From Ruania albidiflava DSM 18029 (GTDB lineage Bacteria > Actinomycetota > Actinomycetes > Actinomycetales > Beutenbergiaceae), in assembly GCF_000421225.1 (NCBI RefSeq), contig NZ_ATWL01000001.1, positions 186,001 to 250,000 of the forward strand: a stretch of 64,000 bases of DNA. The letters are read 5' to 3'. Positions 15,965 to 25,679 of the stretch are shown piece by piece. Numbering within the stretch: position 1 is the stretch's first letter; each line of letters starts with the position of its first letter. The position numbers were made by a program, and so were the translations under genes. Below the pieces are notes generated by a model. It did not search any database and was not told where the DNA came from. It worked only from the letters and a program-made list of their open reading frames with translations.

Positions 15965-16375
15965 ATGGACATCACGATTCACGCAAGCTTTCTCCCGCAC
16001 ACCGACGCCGAGGCCGCACTGCGCTTCTATCGCGATGCGCTCGGCTTCGAGGTCCGCAAGGACGTCGGTTACCAAGACATGCGCTGGCTGACCGTCGGCC
16101 CACCGGGACAACCGGACGTCAACGTCGTGCTCTACCCGCCCACCGCCGACCCGAACATCACCGAGGAGGAGGGCAGGGTCATCACCGAGATGATCGCCAA
16201 GGGCACGTTCGCCAGCCTGATGCTTGCCAGCCCGGACGTGGACGCGGCGTTCGCCGCCGTGCAGGCCCACGACGTGGAGGTGGTGCAGGAACCCACCGAC
16301 CAGGACTGGGGGATGCGGGACTGTGCGTTCCGCGACCCGGCCGGCAACATGGTCCGGATGCAGCAGGTCGGCTGA
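15965..16375 (+). CDS. VOC (glyoxalase/bleomycin-resistance fold) family protein
   Basis: 136 residues with two beta-alpha-beta-beta-beta modules: DAEAALRFYRDALGFEVRKD at the start and VDAAFAAVQAHDVEVVQEPTDQDWGMRDCAFRDPAGN at the end. The C-terminal part resembles the glyoxalase/dioxygenase or antibiotic-binding type; function unknown. TACTGT at 15952-15957 ends 7 nt before the ATG, a leaderless layout. The AraC gene directly upstream may control it. Confidence 0.85.
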   Translation: MDITIHASFLPHTDAEAALRFYRDALGFEVRKDVGYQDMRWLTVGPPGQPDVNVVLYPPTADPNITEEEGRVITEMIAKGTFASLMLASPDVDAAFAAVQAHDVEVVQEPTDQDWGMRDCAFRDPAGNMVRMQQVG

Positions 16376-16381
16376 CCGGCC

Positions 16382-16918
16382 GTGTGCAGCCCAGCCAAAG
16401 TTGGCCCACCCGCCCGGCCCGCCCCGGCGGCACCGCGGGATGCTCAGCAGCGCAAGCAGGACGCCCTCAGCCTGCTCACCACTCCGGCGATCGATGCCTG
16501 GGTGGCCACCGCATCGCCCGACGGCGCCCCGTACGTCGTCCCGCTCTCCCTCGCCTGGATCGAGGGCCGGGTAGTTCTCGCCCTGCCTGCGGCAACGCGC
16601 ACCGCGCGGAACCTGGCTGCCACGGCCAGGGCACGGCTCGGGGTGGGAGCCACCCGCGACGTCGTGCTCATCGACGCCGAGCTGGACCGGATGCTGGCAG
16701 TGGACGACCACGAGGCGGCGAGCGTCGGCGCCCGCTACGCAGCCCAGGCGGACTGGGATCCGCGCGCCGCTCCGGCTGGTCAGGTCTACGCTGTGCTGCG
16801 CCCGCAGCGCATCCAGGCCTGGCGGGAAGCGAACGAGCAGGAGGACCGCACGCTGATGCGTGACGGCGCCTGGCTGACCGGATCTGACCACCCGGCCCCA
16901 CGGCGTCCGGCAGGATGA
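16382..16918 (+). CDS. pyridoxamine 5'-phosphate oxidase-fold protein
   Basis: 178 residues with a split-barrel flavin or F420-binding pattern: ALSLLTTPAIDAWVATASPDGAPYVVPLSLAW, then LAATARARLGVGATRDVVLI, ending YAVLRPQRIQAWREANE. Members include flavin and deazaflavin (F420) oxidoreductases as well as haem-degrading relatives; the cofactor cannot be decided here. GTG start 6 nt after the VOC gene suggests cotranscription; the first ~20 residues are Pro/Ala rich. Its stop codon lies 44 nt before the UvrA-like start. Confidence 0.75.
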   Translation: MCSPAKVGPPARPAPAAPRDAQQRKQDALSLLTTPAIDAWVATASPDGAPYVVPLSLAWIEGRVVLALPAATRTARNLAATARARLGVGATRDVVLIDAELDRMLAVDDHEAASVGARYAAQADWDPRAAPAGQVYAVLRPQRIQAWREANEQEDRTLMRDGAWLTGSDHPAPRRPAG

Positions 16919-16962
16919 AGACCCCACCCGGACCGCTCCACCGAGCAGAGGAGAACCCCTCG

Positions 16963-19347
<2,385 letters not shown>

Positions 19348-19352
19348 GTGGG

Positions 19353-19957
19353 TCAGCGGCCGGTCCCGGCGTCGTCCCGCCCGAACCGGGCGAGGTAGTG
19401 CCACACCCGCTTCAGCACCTGCAGGTCGTACTTCCCGGACCGTGCCGCGTCCCCGATCACGTCCGGGGTGAGCACCGGAGCAAGCTCCTGGGCGAGCTGC
19501 ACGTACTGCCGCCCGCGGTAGGACGGGTCCAGCCGAGCTGTCGACAGCCGGAAACCCGGGTGATAGCGCACCTCGCAGCCCAACGCCGCGGCGGCCTCTG
19601 CGACCTGCGAGCCGGCGAAGCACGGGTCCAGCACCAGGGCGGTCACGTCCCGGTCCACCTGGACGCCGCCGTGCACGTGGGCCTCGACCGCCTCGTCCAG
19701 GTGGTCCAGGCCCGAGGCGTCGGCCAGTGCACACAGCTTTGGCAGCAGTTCGGGTCGCCACGCCGGTTCCAGGCGCCGTAGACCGGCCGCTCGTGCGGGT
19801 GGCTGTGGTCGTACCGGCCCGCGAACAGCCGGCTCTCCCAACGCCACCGGTCGCCGCCGGGGTGCGCGGTGAGTCCGCCGTTGGATATCCCGGTGGCGAA
19901 CTGGGACCGGTAGACACCGTCTGCGGCGAGAGACTCCAGCACCCTCCGGCCAGGTGG
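19353..19957 (-). pseudogene. decayed DUF3626 gene
   Basis: Two overlapping minus-strand frames together give a DUF3626-like protein. One encodes VLESLAADGVYRSQFATGIS and the HERPVYGAWN segment; the other, from about 19790 downward, encodes ELLPKLCALADASGLDHLDE, EAHVHGGVQV and the C-terminal KYDLQVLKRVWHYLARFG. The N-terminal third is missing, the middle between the two parts is shortened, and a frame change joins them. Its first remaining codons run into the stop of the VOC gene. It is a remnant rather than a functional gene. Confidence 0.75.
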
Positions 19958-19959
19958 GC

Positions 19960-20421
19960 TCAGTCCAGGCAGAACTCGTTGCCCTCGGGGTCGGTCATCA
20001 CGATGAAGCCGCCGCTCATCGGCTCCTCCGGCTCGAACCGCTGCACCCGGGTGGCCCCCAGGCCCACCAGGCGCGTGCACTCGGCCTCCAGCGCCGCCAT
20101 CCGCTCCTCACCCTCCAGCCCAGGCGCGGCTCGGAGGTCCAGGTGCACCCGGTTCTTCGCAGTCTTCGCCTCGGGGACCCGCTGGAAGAAGATCCGCGGG
20201 CCGTCCCCGTCTGGGTCCTCCAGGGCGGAGCTGGACCGCCACTGGCTCTCCGGCACACCGATCTCGGCGAGGAACTCCTGCCAGACGCTGAACGGGTCCA
20301 CGCCCTCGGGGATCTGGTGGCCCGGGGGAGCGGGGTGGACGTAGCCGAGCGCCTCGGCCCAGAAGTAGGACAGGGTGACCGGGTCGTGGGCGTCGAAGGT
20401 GACCTGGAAGGCGGTGCTCAT
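19960..20421 (-). CDS. VOC/glyoxalase-like protein
   Basis: 153 residues with FQVTFDAHDPVTLSYFWAEA at the start, IFFQRVPEAKTAKNRVHLDL in the middle and FIVMTDPEGNEFCLD at the end, the pattern of the glyoxalase-like subgroup common in actinobacteria. No substrate known. Overlaps the upstream DinB-type gene by 4 nt (ATGA), so translation is coupled. Confidence 0.85.
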   Translation of the reverse strand: MSTAFQVTFDAHDPVTLSYFWAEALGYVHPAPPGHQIPEGVDPFSVWQEFLAEIGVPESQWRSSSALEDPDGDGPRIFFQRVPEAKTAKNRVHLDLRAAPGLEGEERMAALEAECTRLVGLGATRVQRFEPEEPMSGGFIVMTDPEGNEFCLD

Positions 20422-20993
20422 GCTGGGACTCCGTTCGTGTGCAGGTACAGGTCGCGCAGCAGGCAGACCTCGGACAGGTGGTGGATCAGCTCGCGGTTGA
20501 TGTGCAGCACCAGCACCGCCATCGCAGCCTCCGGGTACGGCTCTGCTTCCCCGACGGGCACGGCGAGGCCCTCCTGACCCAGCGAGGCGACGCCGTCGAG
20601 CCAGGTGTCCAGCTGCGTGTTCAGCTGGGCCAGCGCCTCCTCGGCCGTGCCGGCGTACTCCCAGGACTCGTACGAGGCCGGAGGTGCGCCGAAGTGTGCC
20701 GCGTTCCGGGCGGCCAGCACGCCGACGATCACGTGCCCGAGCCGCCAGGCGATGGTCGTGAACGGGGCCGGATCGGGTTCCGGGAAGGCGAAGTCGATCG
20801 TGAAGTCACCCGCCCCGCCCTGGATCGGCGCCGTCGACGTGCCACGCGGGTGGATGCTCCAGGCCCCGGGCACCGGGGACCAGAAGTACTCCTCGTCGGT
20901 CATTCCGGTCAGCCGCCGGTCCCACAGCGCGGCGCGGTGGAAGGTGATCTGTTCCAGCAGCTCGTGGTGGTAGTCCACGGAGTTCGTGTGCAT
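20418..20993 (-). CDS. DinB-superfamily protein
   Basis: 191 residues, four-helix DinB fold. The metal-type histidines are in the N-terminal DYHHELLEQITFHRAALWDR, in WRLGHVIVGVLAARNAAHFG and in VLHINRELIHHLSEVCLLRDLY. DinB proteins of this kind are often thiol-dependent transferases; the reaction is unknown. It leads a two-gene unit with the VOC gene. Confidence 0.83.
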   Translation of the reverse strand: MHTNSVDYHHELLEQITFHRAALWDRRLTGMTDEEYFWSPVPGAWSIHPRGTSTAPIQGGAGDFTIDFAFPEPDPAPFTTIAWRLGHVIVGVLAARNAAHFGAPPASYESWEYAGTAEEALAQLNTQLDTWLDGVASLGQEGLAVPVGEAEPYPEAAMAVLVLHINRELIHHLSEVCLLRDLYLHTNGVPA

Positions 20994-21032
20994 GCGACCA
21001 CCTTCTCTCCGAAACCGGACAGGATCGGTCCG

Positions 21033-22271
21033 CTACGGACGAGAGGTGCCCTTCGCGCGGCGGTACTCCGCGAGGAACTCCGCGATCCGACCGATCGCCT
21101 CCTCCAGCATCTGCACGTCCGGCAACGTGACCAGCCGGAAGTGGTCAGGCTCGGGCCAGTTGAACCCGGTGCCGTGCGTGACCAGCAGGTGCTTGGAACG
21201 CAGCAGGTCGATCACGAACTGCTGGTCGTCGGCGATCGGGTACACCTCCGGGTCCAGCCGGGGGAAGCAGTACAGCGCACCGTCCGGGCGCACCGAGGTC
21301 ACACCGGGGATCTCGTTCAGCAGCCGGTCGGCGAGCATCGACTGCTCGTAGAACCGGCCACCCGGGACGATTAGCTCCTCGATGGACTGGTAGCCGCCGA
21401 GCGCGGTCTGGATGGCGTGCTGGGCGGGCACGTTGGAGCACATCCGCATGTTCGCCATCAGGGTGAGGCCCTCGATGAAGTCGGCAGCCAGGTGCTTGGG
21501 TCCGGACAGCATCAGCCAGCCGGACCGGTACCCGCACACCCGGTAGGCCTTGGACAGTCCGCTGAACGTCAAGCAGAGCACGTCGTCACCGGTGTAGGCG
21601 GCCGTGTGATGGTGCTCGGCGCCGTTGTACACGATCTTCTCGTAGATCTCGTCGCTGAAGATGACCAGGTCGTGCCGGCGGGCGAGGTCCACCAGGTCCT
21701 TGACCATCTGCTCGGAGTACACCGCCCCGGTGGGGTTGTTCGGGTTGATGATCACCATCGCATGGGTGTTCTCGGTGATCTTCGACTCGATGTCCACCAG
21801 GTTCGGCATCCACCCGTTGCTCTCGTCGCACAGGTAGTGCACCGGGGTGCCGCCGGCCAGGGACACCGCACCGGTCCACAGTGGATAGTCCGGTGCTGGC
21901 ACCAGGATCTCGTTGCCGTCGTCTACGAACGTCTGCAGCACCAGGGAGATCAGCTCGGAGACGCCGTTGCCGATGAACACGTCGTCCACGTGCGCATCCT
22001 GCAGGCCACGGGACTGGTAGTACTGCGCGACCGCGGTGCGGGCGGAGAAGATGCCGCGGGAGTCGGAATAGCCCTGCGCCTCGGGTAGGTGGTGCACCAC
22101 GTCCGCCTGGATCGCCTGCGGGGCCTCGAACCCGAACGGGGCGGGGTTGCCGATGTTCAGCTTGAGGATCCGGTGCCCCAGGGACTCCAGACGCTCGGCT
22201 TCGACCAGGATCGGCCCCCGCACGTCGTAGCGGACGTTCTTGAGCTTCTTGCTCTGCTTGATGGTGCGCAC
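21033..22271 (-). CDS. PLP-dependent aminotransferase (AlaA-type, alanine/aspartate class I)
   Basis: 412 residues. It begins RTIKQSKKLKNVRYDVRGPI, the usual start of AlaA-type alanine aminotransferases, and has NIGNPAPFGFEAP, GYSDSRGIFSAR, INPNNPTGAVYS, SDEIYEKIVYN and the PLP lysine in FSGLSKAYRVCGYRSGW. It likely makes alanine from pyruvate and glutamate. GTG 22271 is chosen from this family N terminus; GAGAAT on the minus strand ends 6 nt before it. The annotated longer frame is not needed. Confidence 0.9.
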   Translation of the reverse strand: MRTIKQSKKLKNVRYDVRGPILVEAERLESLGHRILKLNIGNPAPFGFEAPQAIQADVVHHLPEAQGYSDSRGIFSARTAVAQYYQSRGLQDAHVDDVFIGNGVSELISLVLQTFVDDGNEILVPAPDYPLWTGAVSLAGGTPVHYLCDESNGWMPNLVDIESKITENTHAMVIINPNNPTGAVYSEQMVKDLVDLARRHDLVIFSDEIYEKIVYNGAEHHHTAAYTGDDVLCLTFSGLSKAYRVCGYRSGWLMLSGPKHLAADFIEGLTLMANMRMCSNVPAQHAIQTALGGYQSIEELIVPGGRFYEQSMLADRLLNEIPGVTSVRPDGALYCFPRLDPEVYPIADDQQFVIDLLRSKHLLVTHGTGFNWPEPDHFRLVTLPDVQMLEEAIGRIAEFLAEYRRAKGTSRP

Positions 22272-22387
22272 ACCCTGATTCTCGCAGCGTCTGCGCGCTG
22301 CGGCGTACCCGGGTCCCGGTGCGCCGCAAACCCGGACCGGCAGGAAAGCGGACTGTTTCGGTCCACCTGACCTGCCACAGTGGCTGC

Positions 22388-23362
22388 ATGGGTGCACCAG
22401 AGCGAGACGAGCGCGGCACGACCGAGCGGGTGCTCGGCCTGCTCGGGCGGCTGCAGCAGCGGCAGGTCTGGACCGGTCCGGAGCTCGCCCGCCGCCTCGG
22501 GGTGACCACCCGGACGGTGCGGCGGGATGTGGACCGGCTGCGTGCGCTCGGCTACGCGGTGGAGGCGAGCCAGGGGGTGGGCGGCGGCTACCGGCTGCGC
22601 GCCGGGCAGGAGGTGCCGCCGCTGCTGCTGGACGATGCGGAGGCGATCGCCATCGCCGTGTCCCTGCTTGCCGGCGCCGGCGGCGGGGTCAGCGGCGCTG
22701 AGGAGGCGGCGCTCGGTGCACTGACAAAGCTGGACCGGGTGCTGCCGGCGCGGCTGCGGGAACAGGTGCGGGCGCTGGCCGGGACCGTGGAGTCCTTCGG
22801 CACCACCCGCCTGCCGGTGGACTCCCGGGCGCTGATGACGTTGGCCCGCGCGTGCCGGGACGAGGTGGAGGTCGAGTTCGACTATCCCTCTCGGGGCGAG
22901 CTGCGCCACCGTCGGGTGCAGCCGTACCGGCTGGTCGCCTCCGGGCACTGGTGGTACCTGTTCGCCTTCGACACCGGCGCAGGGGACTGGCGCACGTTCC
23001 GGGTGGACCGGATGGGCCAGGTCGCCGCCCGCACCTGGCGGTTCACCCCGAGGCAGGATGCACCGGAGGCGGCCGCCTACGTGCAGGAGGGGATAGCCAG
23101 CCGCGGGTACCCCCGCCAGGCACGGTTCCTCGTACAGGCCCCTGCCGCCACGGTACGAGACCAAGTCCCGGCGCGTGCCGCCGTCGTGCAGGAGCGCGAC
23201 GACCGCAGCTGTGAGCTGCGCGCCGGCGCGGAGGACCTGGACTTCGTGCTGCTGCACGTTGCTCTGCTCGGGCACGACTTCGAGGTGCTCGACCCGCCGG
23301 ACCTGGCCGGCCGCGCCCGGGAGCTGGCCGAGCGCCTCGCCGGTGCCGCCGCTCGTGAGTAA
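22388..23362 (+). CDS. WYL-domain transcriptional regulator
   Basis: 324 residues: N-terminal winged helix (LGLLGRLQQRQVWTGPELAR, LGVTTRTVRRDVDRLRALGY, GGGYRLRAGQEVPPL) then a WYL domain with RVQPYRLVASGHWWYLFAFD and a C-terminal WCX segment. WYL proteins sense nucleic acid or nucleotide ligands and control DNA-damage, CRISPR or metabolic genes. It diverges from the aminotransferase gene. A small GCTGCT/AGCAGC hairpin follows its stop codon. Confidence 0.87.
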   Translation: MGAPERDERGTTERVLGLLGRLQQRQVWTGPELARRLGVTTRTVRRDVDRLRALGYAVEASQGVGGGYRLRAGQEVPPLLLDDAEAIAIAVSLLAGAGGGVSGAEEAALGALTKLDRVLPARLREQVRALAGTVESFGTTRLPVDSRALMTLARACRDEVEVEFDYPSRGELRHRRVQPYRLVASGHWWYLFAFDTGAGDWRTFRVDRMGQVAARTWRFTPRQDAPEAAAYVQEGIASRGYPRQARFLVQAPAATVRDQVPARAAVVQERDDRSCELRAGAEDLDFVLLHVALLGHDFEVLDPPDLAGRARELAERLAGAAARE

Positions 23363-23579
23363 GGCTGCTGGGGTGATAGCAGCAGTGATCTTCCACGCGA
23401 GACCTGGGTCGAGCGCCCCGCTTCCCAGTGGGCCGGGACCGACCGCCGTCGAGGTGGTGATGGCCCACCCGGCCTACGGCGAGCCGGGCTGGCCACGAGC
23501 GGCGGCACCGCTGGTCGTGCGGTCGGCGTCATCCCTTCGTCGGACGCTACCTCCCCGGGAGCACAGCCATGATGGGCAG

Positions 23580-24263
23580 ATGACCTCGACGAGACCCTCC
23601 GCCGGCATGCGTGCCGCCGCCGTGGCCTGGTTGCTGCAACCGGTGTACCTGCTGATCGAGCTGGTCGCCGCCGCTGTGAACACCACCCCCTACAGCCTGT
23701 GGCACAACACGATCAGCGACCTGGGGGCCACCACGTGCACCATGATCGACTACCAGAGCGCCCAGGTCCCGGTGTGCTCCCCGGCGCACCTGGTGGTGAA
23801 CCTCTCGTTCGTGCTGTTCGGCGCGGCGATGGCGGTCGCAGCGGTGCTGCTGCGCCCGCAGCTTCCCCAGGGGCGTCTGGTCACGGCAGCGGTGGTGTCC
23901 TGGGTGGTCGCGGGCGCCTCCTCGGTCGGCAGCGGGCTCACCCCGTTGGACCGGGCCCTGGAGCTGCACGCGCTGGTGTCCGCGCCGGGGATCGTGCTCT
24001 CTGGGGTGGCGATGGTGCTCACCGGGTGGGCGCTAGTGCGCACCTGGTCCAGCTCGTGGTGGGTGCTGCTGGCCGCGGGGGTGGTGAGCACGGCGGCCGG
24101 TCTGCTCATGCTGGTGCGGCTCGAGGTGCAGTGGGGTGGCCTGGTGGAGCGGATCGCACTGTGGCCCTCGTTGTTCGGCTGCGCGGCAGTGGCCCTCGCG
24201 CTGCTGCACCGTACCGGGAGCCTGCCTGCCCTACGCTGGTCCGGATGGACCACGGCACGCTGA
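23580..24263 (+). CDS. DUF998 family membrane protein
   Basis: 227 residues with six hydrophobic segments. DUF998 hallmarks: WLLQPVYLLIELVAAA, YSLWHNTISDLGATTC and the cysteine-rich loop before SPAHLVVNLSFVLFG. Function unknown. The 217-nt gap upstream holds no gene I can support. The last 19 nt overlap the decayed acetyltransferase. Confidence 0.82.
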   Translation: MTSTRPSAGMRAAAVAWLLQPVYLLIELVAAAVNTTPYSLWHNTISDLGATTCTMIDYQSAQVPVCSPAHLVVNLSFVLFGAAMAVAAVLLRPQLPQGRLVTAAVVSWVVAGASSVGSGLTPLDRALELHALVSAPGIVLSGVAMVLTGWALVRTWSSSWWVLLAAGVVSTAAGLLMLVRLEVQWGGLVERIALWPSLFGCAAVALALLHRTGSLPALRWSGWTTAR

Positions 24264-24607
24264 GCGAGGAGCACGTGCTGCGGCTGCGCCGGATGGAACC
24301 GGCTGATGCAGCCGAGCTCGCCTCCTGGGCCCGGGACAGTGCCTTCTGCACTGCCGCCGGCTGGTCACAGGGCCTGCCCGAGGCGGAGCTGGTGGAGTTC
24401 TGGGAGAGCGTGGTCGCTCCCCGCCGCAGGACCTGCGGCGGCTCACGGCAACGCTGGGCGGCGTCGTGGTGGGCTACGTCGACCTGCACGGCGTCGTCCC
24501 GGAGGTCCTGGAGCTGGGCTACGTAGCCGACCCGGTACCTGCGGTACTCGATCACCCGGGCGGAGTGGCACACCACATTGGACCGGGCATCCGGGCGCAC
24601 GCTCTGA
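24245..24607 (+). pseudogene. decayed GNAT acetyltransferase
   Basis: The frame opens with VLRLRRMEPADAAELASWAR and WSQGLPEAELVEFWESV, a normal GNAT N terminus. The sense frame then shifts near 24420 to GGVVVGYVDLHGVVPEVLEL, and a third frame gives RYSITRAEWHTTLDRASGRT before a stop at 24605-24607. The acetyl-CoA-binding stretch between the last two parts is missing. At least two frame changes and a central deletion make it non-functional. Confidence 0.7.
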
Positions 24608-24650
24608 TATTCAGGTGCGCCCGCCCTGCCGGACGGTGTGAGATCAGGGG

Positions 24651-25517
24651 ATGAGCCTTCAGCTGAGCACCCCCGACCAGGACGGTCTCGCGGCCGCTGT
24701 CGCCGCCCTCCGGTCCTGGCAGCATGACGTCGCGCCGATGCAGCTGCACCCCGGCGACCTGGGCTGGTACGAGCGGTACGGCAGCCAGCGGGCCGCTGCA
24801 GCCGTGCGCACCTGGAGCCAGGACGGACAGCTGCTCGCCCTCGCGTTCCTGGACGAGGCAGACCTGGCCCGACTGACCACCGCGCCCGAGGTGAGCGCGG
24901 ACGAGGCGGTGGCCGCCGCGATCGCCGCCGACCTGGACGACCCCGCCCGGGGCGTGCTGCCCGCCGGGAGGGCCTACGTGGAGGCACCGGACACCTACGC
25001 GGTGAAGCCGGCACTGGAGGCCCGCGGCTGGCTGGTGGACGAGGCGTGGACGCCGCTGCGCCGGGACCTGGCCGAACCGGTGGACGACCCGGGCCTGCGG
25101 GTCGAGGAGGTGGGGCCAGAGCGTGCAGCCGACTGGGCCGGTGTGCTCTCCTCGGCGTTCGGCAACCCGGCCTTCGACGAGCGCCGGTGGCAGGCCATCG
25201 TCGCAGGGGTGTGCGCAGAGGACGCCACCAGCCTGGTCGGCTACGACACCCACGGGACGGCGGTCGCGGCGATCACCGTCTGGTCGGCTGGTCCTGGTCG
25301 GCCGGGCCTGATCGAGCCGATGGGGGTGCATGCCGAGCACCGCGGGCACGGGTACGGCCGGGGCATCACGCTCGCGGGTGCGGCGACGCTGCGGGAGCGC
25401 GGCGCCTCCAGCGTGCTGGTGTGCACGCCGAGCACGCTGGTGGGTGCGGTGGCGACCTACCGGTCCGCGGGCCTGGTGCCAGGTCCGGAGCGGACCGACC
25501 GGCGCAGGGACGGCTGA
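24651..25517 (+). CDS. GNAT-family N-acetyltransferase
   Basis: 288 residues. The C-terminal GNAT domain shows the acetyl-CoA loop GVHAEHRGHGYGRGITLAGA and the strand SVLVCTPSTLVGAVATYRSAGL; the N-terminal half is a second, degenerate GNAT-like domain. The acceptor is unknown. It lies 43 nt after a decayed acetyltransferase and reads in the same direction, which may reflect an old duplication or simple neighbourhood. Confidence 0.83.
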   Translation: MSLQLSTPDQDGLAAAVAALRSWQHDVAPMQLHPGDLGWYERYGSQRAAAAVRTWSQDGQLLALAFLDEADLARLTTAPEVSADEAVAAAIAADLDDPARGVLPAGRAYVEAPDTYAVKPALEARGWLVDEAWTPLRRDLAEPVDDPGLRVEEVGPERAADWAGVLSSAFGNPAFDERRWQAIVAGVCAEDATSLVGYDTHGTAVAAITVWSAGPGRPGLIEPMGVHAEHRGHGYGRGITLAGAATLRERGASSVLVCTPSTLVGAVATYRSAGLVPGPERTDRRRDG

Positions 25518-25586
25518 CCGCTCCCAGCTGCCGGCACGGGAGGCTGCCCACCCCCTGGTGATCGCCCCCTGCATCTTCAGACTATG

Positions 25587-25623
25587 CCGTGGGTGGGGGC
25601 TTGTGGCAAGGCCCCACCCACGG
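25587..25623 (+). promoter_or_regulatory. rifamycin-associated element (RAE) upstream of rph
   Basis: GGGGCTTGTGGCAAGGCCC at 25596-25614 differs at one central base from the 19-bp element as I remember it, GGGGCTTGCGGCAAGGCCC, known upstream of rifamycin-inactivation genes in actinomycetes. Here it forms the centre of a longer dyad: CCGTGGGTGGGG (25587-25598) with CCCCACCCACGG (25612-25623). It lies 66 nt before the rph ATG, and a GAGAAT box follows at about 25626-25631. It should make rph rifamycin-inducible. Confidence 0.85.
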
Positions 25624-25679
25624 GCGAGAATCCTCTCACTCGCCCGGTGGCCGCCGGGCCTGCTGCGGAGGGGGAACTC

